From Rhyacophila brunnea (lineage: Eukaryota; Arthropoda; Insecta; Trichoptera; Rhyacophilidae), in contig JAGYXB010000105.1 in NCBI GenBank assembly GCA_022495005.1, forward strand, positions 1 to 64,000: a stretch of DNA of 64,000 nucleotides, given 5' to 3'. Position 1 is the first letter of the stretch; each line of letters begins with the position of its first letter. This document shows positions 59,701-64,000 of the stretch, piece by piece. The translations under genes and the position numbers were made by a program. The notes beneath the pieces were generated by a model that saw only the letters and a program-made list of their open reading frames with translations, had not been told where the DNA came from and ran no database searches.

Positions 59701-62700
59701 CACCCATCTTGCAGAAATATTTTTCATGCCCAATTTGTCATGTAAAATAGAAATGACGCTACCTTTTGAGATCCCTGTAACCTCAATTATCTCACTCAAC
59801 TTTAATCTTCGGTCACTTAACACCATATCGTGGATTTTATTGATCATTTCTGGTGTAGTCACCTCTACAGGACGTCCTGAGCGTGGTTCATCCTTTGTTG
59901 ATGTACGACCACGTTTAAATTCATTTAACCAGTTATAAATAGTTGCAAGTGAAGGAGCAGATATGCCGTGAACTAAATCCAACTCATTTTTATTTCCTTT
60001 GCTGTTAACCCTTTTATATTAAAATGTTTAATAACAGCTCTAAACTCAATTTTCTCCATTTTCCATCCATTTTCCACAAGCAAATTTTTTTTTTAAATGT
60101 ACGAGAAACACACAACAACCCGACCAATCTGATTGAAACTGCGCAGCATACAGAATCGGTAGTGCCGCTGCATGAAAACAAACCGCTTACAGTACTAGTC
60201 GCGCCACCTGTTGGCTTTTCTAAGGACTTATTGACCCACCCTCGTATGATACAAATAAGTAAAGAAATCACTACATTAAAAATAATAAGCAATACGGGAG
60301 AACTATTGGAAATGGCCGACTACATAAATATATACAGGTTAACATATTTTCAGCAAATAATAATATTTTGTTAGCAACTAAAGAATAATTTCAACAGAAA
60401 TATCTAATAATCAATAATAAATAAAGAAAACATTAATGGAAATTTGGTTGCCTTACATTTTAGTCAAAACACAAAAACGAATATTTGTGACAGCCGAAGC
60501 ACTGATTTCTTGACTTACCATCTATATATTTTGTCGGGAGCCATAATTTGAAAAAAGAAAAATAACAAGTTTCATTTTAGTAGCCGCTTAAACTTTTTGT
60601 AATAAAATTGAGTTAAATTAAATAAAAGAGTGAATTTACAAGAATATTGATAAAGTACTTACAGTTTATTTGAACTTACAAAATAAAGTATGATCATAAT
60701 GGAAATGAAATGAAATTTTTATTACAAATTATGTTGATCGTGAAATATTATTAGTGATCACAGATCATAATGAAATATATATGACAATTTATTGTATGTT
60801 GTAAAAATGTAACATCACAAATTATTGGCTGAAATAACATAATATATAACATTTTGTCACATAATTACAATGTTATTTTGTTTTAATATTAAAGAATTAC
60901 TTGAAAAGAAAAAAATCTCAAAGGTTTAACTTATTTATTTACGTTTGTTGAAATTAATTAACATATAAATATTTTTGGTATCCACGTAAAAAAATATTAA
61001 AATCGTTGAGATTCTTCCGTAAATAATTGTGTAGTAATATGTCAAAAAAAAATATTTTAATAGTTATTACCATGCAAATTAGAGCGGTTTAAATATTATT
61101 TCAATTGAAAATATTACAGGCTACCCATAGTATTTGGGAAAGTGTAAAAAATATGTTCACCTGTTCCTTGAGCCATTGTGAATGCGGTCTGCTCACGGAG
61201 ATGTCCAGTTTCAGCTCGACATCTTGAATCATTTTCTTTTCCACGGTATCGACGAGCAGCATCCGGCCAGGTTTCAACCGACTCTGTAAGAAATTGAATG
61301 CGCACGTTAATAATATTCATATTAATGTGATCAATTGAATTGCAATGAAATATTTAATGGATGCTTGGTTTGACACAATTTATTACATGAACACAAAGAT
61401 TACCCTAGCCTGAATCACTAAAAATCAACAAAAATCTGTACATACAGCACGTTGCGCTGATTAAACGTATTTTAATGCTTTTAAACAATGTACAGATTCT
61501 CATTGTAAAAGCGGTACTGTTCGGTTATCAGGAATACAGTGGAAAACACATTTTGAAAATAGCAGATAAACTGGATTATTTGTTAAGTTAACTTAACCAA
61601 ACCTAAACTAACCCAAACTAACAAATAATCCAGTATATCGGTATTTTCAAAATGTGTTTTCCGCTGTATTCCTGATAACCGAACAGTACCGTAAAAGCTT
61701 TTCATAACTTTGAAAATATTAAAGTCATACAGCAGGTCTATCATATATACAGTCAAACTCGGTTATTACGATCACGGACATAGCGAGATCTCGGATGTTA
61801 TGAGGAAACATTCGTTGACATTTTAGTGTATGATTTTCTCCATACATTTATTCACTTTTATAATGAGCTACTTATCGGATATACCGAGCGAAAATATAGT
61901 AAAATTTTTTCTTAAAACTGTTAATGTGTCGATCATTTAAAAAAAATTTCGACCCTAAGCAATAAAATCCGACCGTAGACCGATACCACCGGGATCGGAT
62001 TATGTTTATCCCACTAGTTAAGTATCTAACTACCTAATTGGTGTTTTCGCCAACATCATTGAAAAAGTATCCACGCATATGGTTGAAATTTCATGTAAAA
62101 AATCCAAGTTGTAGTCAGTAGGTACCTACCAGCGTTCAATACAATAAAAAACTTCCTTTGTAGTTTATGAATGCCATGCCATGCTTGTTTCGGGTAAAAA
62201 TTTAAATTGTGTATTTTTGTTTGAATTGCGACTTTTTGTGTTATGTGACCGCTCATTTAAAAATACCTATTCTCTGATTAACAAGCAAATTCAGTCGATC
62301 CCATCTTCCTTGTAATAACCAAGTTCGACTGTATGTGTAAATGTACTACTCTCGGATAGTCTCAAAACATTGATTGCATACCTTCAGGATAACTTTAGCC
62401 GGATCGACATCATAGATTCCAACTTCAGAAGCCATCACCAAAACGTTGTCGGTTGTGATGTAAAATCTGGATGGCCGCAAGCCGTTCCTGTCCAGAATGG
62501 CTCCTGCGAATACAAACATATATTCATAAGAAGAGCATGATAGATAAGGAATGAAAAATATTTAGAAAATTGTCTTCACTTACCAATATAACGTCCATCT
62601 GTGAATGATATGAGTGCTGGTCCATCCCAAGGTTCCATAGCGCACGAAGCCCAGTTGTAGAAGTCACGCTTGCTTGAAGGCATAGTTTTATCGTTTTGCC

Positions 62701-62835
62701 ATGCCTCTGGAACCATGGTCATGACGGCTTCAGGCAACGGTCGGCCACCAGCCCTCACCAGAAATTCCAGCACACAATCGGCAGAGCCTGAATCCGACAG
62801 GTTGGGTTCCACCACTGGGTAAAGTTTCTTCAGAT
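35795..62835 (-). CDS. GOGAT: Glutamate synthase [NADH], 36 exons (5' end outside window)
   Basis: Converts 2-oxoglutarate and glutamine to two glutamates, completing ammonia assimilation with glutamine synthetase. Exons in transcription order: 62835-62584, 62503-62382, 61283-61161, 55878-55694, 55038-54910, 53646-53490, 52699-52522, 52391-52287, 52176-52034, 51885-51765, 51574-51484, 51396-51277, 51112-50985, 50892-50768, 50664-50520, 49698-49490, 49403-49258, 49155-49046, 48540-48407, 46672-46487, 46395-46247, 45721-45585, 45306-45180, 45094-44946, 44600-44459, 43815-43570, 43392-43127, 41584-41448, 41061-40978, 40640-40450, 40323-40126, 40031-39906, 39253-39165, 38671-38501, 38332-38246, 35928-35795. 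All phases agree: 5,342 nt, 1,779 residues then TGA. Order: end of the amidotransferase domain ([21 protein letters not shown]); central domain; FMN/synthase domain ([27 protein letters not shown]); 3Fe-4S cysteines ([15 protein letters not shown]); beta-helix; beta-subunit Fe-S cysteines ([18 protein letters not shown]); FAD (VVGSGPAG) and NADH (IIGGGDTG) folds. About 270-300 N-terminal residues are missing. Confidence 0.97.
36375..37358. mobile_element. piggyBac-like non-autonomous element (TTAA)
   Basis: TTAA lies at 36375-36378 and 37355-37358. The ends are CCTTTTCCACTCGA and TCGAGTGTTAAGGG, with the CCCTT-type piggyBac terminus imperfect on the left. The right half contains two 'GCCGCC...GGCGGCACTCGAGT' palindromic units. 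The 976-bp interior has no transposase. It lies in the last GOGAT intron and interrupts a segment that is duplicated, without this element, at 45727-46170. Confidence 0.65.
37572..37840 (+). mobile_element. tRNA-derived SINE, family 1 (full length)
   Basis: The element spans 37581-37831 with duplication aaagtatta at 37572-37580 and 37832-37840. The A box is GTGGCCGCGCGGCATAAGCG, the B box GGTTCGAATCC, and then the family body, the 3' block and A16. The paralogous segment at 46000-46030 shows the empty site (gatggccaaaagtattaaaa), confirming the ends. It sits in the last GOGAT intron. Confidence 0.92.
39640..39850. repeat. Fold-back repeat with nested hairpin
   Basis: Outer arms at 39640-39695 and 39792-39850 are inverted copies (TTGTTGTTTTTATTTAATAA...; ...GTACTTATTCCACTTTAATT). 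Between them is a perfect 13-bp stem, agtgggacatttt / aaaatgtcccact (39725-39737, 39744-39756), with a 6-nt loop. It is probably a MITE. It is intronic in GOGAT and could fold in the pre-mRNA. Confidence 0.7.
41090..41165 (+). repeat. tRNA-like SINE fragment
   Basis: The stretch tgtgtggttggtaaaacatc followed by GGTTTCAAATCCC gives A- and B-box-like elements in a GOGAT intron. The A box is poor. Weak call. Confidence 0.3.
42320..43076. mobile_element. Solo LTR, GC-rich
   Basis: The sequence spans 42324-43072 (749 bp). It begins TGATACC and ends GGTATCA (TG...CA with a 7-bp inverted repeat) and is flanked by the 4-bp duplication gtac (42320-42323, 43073-43076). The base composition is far richer in G+C than the surroundings. 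It holds open frames on both strands but no conserved domain. No second LTR or pol gene is nearby, so it is best read as a solo LTR left by recombination. It lies in a GOGAT intron. Confidence 0.65.
45727..46170 (+). repeat. Second copy of the duplicated GOGAT intron segment
   Basis: It starts 6 nt inside the intron, directly beyond the exon at 45721, and runs to about 46170. It lacks the SINE and piggyBac-like insertions seen in the copy at 36285-38000, so it represents the older uninterrupted form. Confidence 0.85.
46968..48260 (-). mobile_element. Non-autonomous hAT, TAGAGGTG family, copy 2 (split by LINE)
   Basis: The element spans 46976-48252. Its ends are TAGAGGTGAGTTGGAAATA and ...CCAGTTTTCCCACCTCTA, with an exact 8-bp duplication, gaatctat (46968-46975, 48253-48260). 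It is inverted relative to copy 1 at 28934. Without the LINE insertion (47325-47994 plus one 14-bp target copy) it is about 590 bp. It lies in a GOGAT intron. Confidence 0.9.
47311..48008 (-). pseudogene. 5'-truncated LINE insertion (reverse-transcriptase C-terminus)
   Basis: The insert spans 47325-47994, flanked by a 14-bp duplication, tttaaaatgtgttt (47311-47324, 47995-48008). The minus strand gives two frames joined by one frameshift near 47735. The first is [20 protein letters not shown]...[15 protein letters not shown]. The second is [20 protein letters not shown]...[18 protein letters not shown]...[10 protein letters not shown]...[13 protein letters not shown]. These are the C-terminal region of a LINE reverse transcriptase. 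There is no poly-A, and the 3' end coincides with the end of coding. Confidence 0.88.
49845..49975 (-). mobile_element. SINE family 1, 5' fragment
   Basis: On the minus strand it reads GGCCTATAGCGTCGTGGGT, the B box CCAGGTTCAAATC, then CTGGGTCTGACAAGTACACA and the start of the body. This matches copies at 16440 and 37581. The 3' half is missing. It is intronic in GOGAT. Confidence 0.7.
52740..52930 (-). repeat. LINE fragment
   Basis: The stretch at 52815-52925 matches 110-230 of the window (aatttataaaacaacg, ggtggaatatat), the LINE endonuclease region. The neighbouring 'catcatcggctcagtcaatcc' is a common insect LINE motif. It lies in a GOGAT intron. Confidence 0.5.
54133..54882 (-). mobile_element. 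hAT element with unidentified minus-strand frame
   Basis: The element spans 54141-54874 (734 bp). Its ends are CAGTGTTCTTCAACC and GGTTGAAGAACACTG, and the 8-bp duplication ctttagat is exact (54133-54140, 54875-54882). The minus-strand frame at 54802-54539 has 87 codons ([18 protein letters not shown]...). I do not recognise it; it could be a degraded transposase or captured host sequence. It lies in a GOGAT intron. Confidence 0.87.
56615..56745 (-). mobile_element. tRNA-derived SINE, family 3
   Basis: The minus strand has an A box (TGGTGGAGTAACTCCAGAATG) and a B box (GAGTTTGAATCCC), then a short body toward 56620. No A-tail is evident, so it is probably 3'-truncated. It lies in the 5.3-kb GOGAT intron. 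Confidence 0.55.
58156..58598. mobile_element. hAT MITE, CAGGGATGGCGAACC family
   Basis: The element spans 58164-58590 (427 bp). Perfect 15-bp ends CAGGGATGGCGAACC / GGTTCGCCATCCCTG are flanked by an exact 8-bp duplication, atgtatag (58156-58163, 58591-58598). A subterminal 'tggcacgcg' is repeated. No coding capacity. Confidence 0.93.
58946..60246 (-). mobile_element. mariner transposon, copy 2 (defective)
   Basis: The element spans 58948-60244 (1,297 bp) with the same TIRs as copy 1 and TA on both sides. The transposase is in two long minus-strand pieces (59982-59491 and 59581-59012) separated by a small insertion near 59550. A 1-nt deletion near 59990 breaks the N-terminus. The catalytic residues are present: [13 protein letters not shown] and APSDF, with exactly 34 residues between the second and third Asp (DD34D). 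It is in the same orientation as copy 1, 41.8 kb away. It lies in a GOGAT intron. Confidence 0.95.
59012..59982 (-). pseudogene. mariner transposase, two frameshifts from intact
   Basis: The N-terminal helix-turn-helix region ([18 protein letters not shown], then [17 protein letters not shown]) and the DD34D catalytic core are almost complete. One frameshift near 59550 splits the core just after HYTPETK, and another near 59990 separates the first ~25 residues. Lesions differ from those of copy 1, so each copy retains what the other has lost. Confidence 0.9.
61505..61698. mobile_element. Fold-back hAT MITE, copy C
   Basis: The element spans 61513-61690 (178 bp) with arms as in copies A and B. 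The loop is taacttaaccaaacctaaac-like, the complement of degenerate TTAGG. An exact 8-bp duplication, gtaaaagc, lies at 61505-61512 and 61691-61698. It is in a GOGAT intron. Confidence 0.93.
61748..62333. mobile_element. pogo/Tigger-like MITE
   Basis: The element spans 61750-62331 (582 bp). The left end is CAGTCAAACTCGGTTATTACG, the right end GTAATAACCAAGTTCGACTG, and TA lies at both borders. The interior is non-coding. It is in a GOGAT intron. Confidence 0.8.
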
Positions 62836-64000
62836 CTGAAACCGTCAATAATAAATATATTAATTAATGTTTCAATTCATAATAAGTTCAATCACAATCC
62901 AAACATAGGTCTTGCAGTTTTTTAACGGCTCTATAATCCAATATGGTCCACAGCCACCTCTTGAGGGATTTTCTTGACCTAATCACTGCCAAAGTCGAGA
63001 TATCCTGTTAGTACCTAATTATTTGGTCTAATCGATAAATTTTAAAATATGACATACTTACTGACATTTATTCAAATCTATCCTAAATCCATTGTTTTTC
63101 AAGAAAAACTATTTTTCGCATACAAAAAATAATAATTGGTGAGTTAATTATGATTGATTTTTAATGTCATTATAAAAACAATCATTTTTTTGCAAATTAT
63201 ATTCAACGTGACAGGTAGAGGAAGGATAGATTCTTCTGCCATTAGGCGGCCATAGACGGACAGTTCTCGTAAGAGGTTGAACATGCCAGTTAATACGTAA
63301 TGGCGGCCATACAGTTATCTTTGGTAGATAATCTGCTGCGCCCATAGACGGACACTTTTCGACCTGTCAGATGTGTGCCATTTTCAAACTGCCAGCGACC
63401 CCCCACTCCCGTGTTTTTGTAAAACTGTTGGAATTTCAACTCACCGAAAGTTTTCGGGTGACGTTAGCTAGCCATGCCGTAAAGTAGGAGTAGCTGGCGC
63501 GATTTGGCGGCAAATTTTGACAGTTCTGTCATACTTCTAAGTTCGTTCGATAAGAAGTATATTATTTTTGTTGCGTATTAGTTCTTTTGCTACTCAAATA
63601 TAATTACGAATATTGTGAAGTGTCAACTAGGTACCGCAAACAATATTTTCCACTACTTAAACAAAAAAATATGTCTAGGTATCATGGAAACAGACGCCAA
63701 CTTGCAATTTGTGCAATGTATGTCCATAACAGGGCGATGATAACGGAAAGACGTAATAAGTAAATTGTTTTGGTGATTGAATAAAACATATTACATAAAT
63801 TTTATGTATATAACCCTGATTTAAATAAAACAATACGTATGTATTTTATCTTAATTAAATTTTATTAAAACAACAATTAGTATACTATGAATAATTTATT
63901 CAAAATAAAAGAATCTGGACATATATTTACACAAACAATAAATTGTAATCATAATAAATCTAACAAAGTAAAAATATTCGTAGATCAATCGTTCGTTCAA
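62836..64000. other. GOGAT intron, no exon found
   Basis: I looked for the preceding amidotransferase exon (family pattern ending just before [11 protein letters not shown]) on the minus strand and found none. The stretch holds a repeated 'ccatagacggacagtt / cccatagacggacact' motif near 63245 and 63340, probably part of an uncharacterised repeat. The upstream exons must lie past position 64000. Confidence 0.6.

Noticed and set aside
63148..63345. Upstream GOGAT exon
   Set aside because: The 65-codon minus-strand frame bears no resemblance to the amidotransferase domain and lies in a repeat with 'ccatagacggac' motifs.

Overview
This is a nuclear window from an insect. The evidence is AT-rich DNA, short exons with GT-AG introns, TTAGG-type pentamers, and mariner, hAT, Helitron, tRNA-SINE and LINE elements throughout. 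The order cannot be fixed from sequence alone; Hemiptera (aphid or scale-like base texture) and Lepidoptera are both plausible. Nothing bacterial or viral stands out. Most open frames in the window are shadows or transposon relics.

Two host genes are present, both on the minus strand. (1) Positions 2761-23749 hold the first six coding exons of vitamin K-dependent gamma-glutamyl carboxylase (GGCX). I assembled these from splice sites whose phases all agree; the 3' half of the gene lies beyond the left edge. Its introns are swollen by transposons, and intron 2 alone is about 9.7 kb. (2) Positions 35795-62835 hold 36 phase-consistent coding exons (about 1,779 codons plus stop) of the single-chain eukaryotic NADH-type glutamate synthase (GOGAT). 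The 5' exons, with the N-terminal catalytic cysteine, lie beyond the right edge. The two genes have unrelated functions: membrane protein carboxylation, and ammonia assimilation to glutamate.

The rest is a dense and readable record of transposition. There are at least nine non-autonomous or decayed hAT insertions with exact 8-bp target duplications. Three of these are fold-back elements with a TTAGG-rich loop, and two belong to a 0.6-kb family whose copies were each hit by a different later insertion. There are also two mariners, two pogo/Tigger-like elements, a Helitron, a piggyBac-like TTAA element, a solo LTR, several tRNA-derived SINEs, LINE fragments, and a duplicated segment shared by two GOGAT introns.

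The most interesting object is at 4788-6733. It is a complete-looking 1.95-kb LINE-type insertion with a 12-bp target duplication, a poly-A tail and an initiator plus DPE promoter at its first base. It carries an open gag-like ORF1 with zinc knuckles, but almost all of ORF2 is missing. This is the layout of an 'ORF1-only' retroelement.
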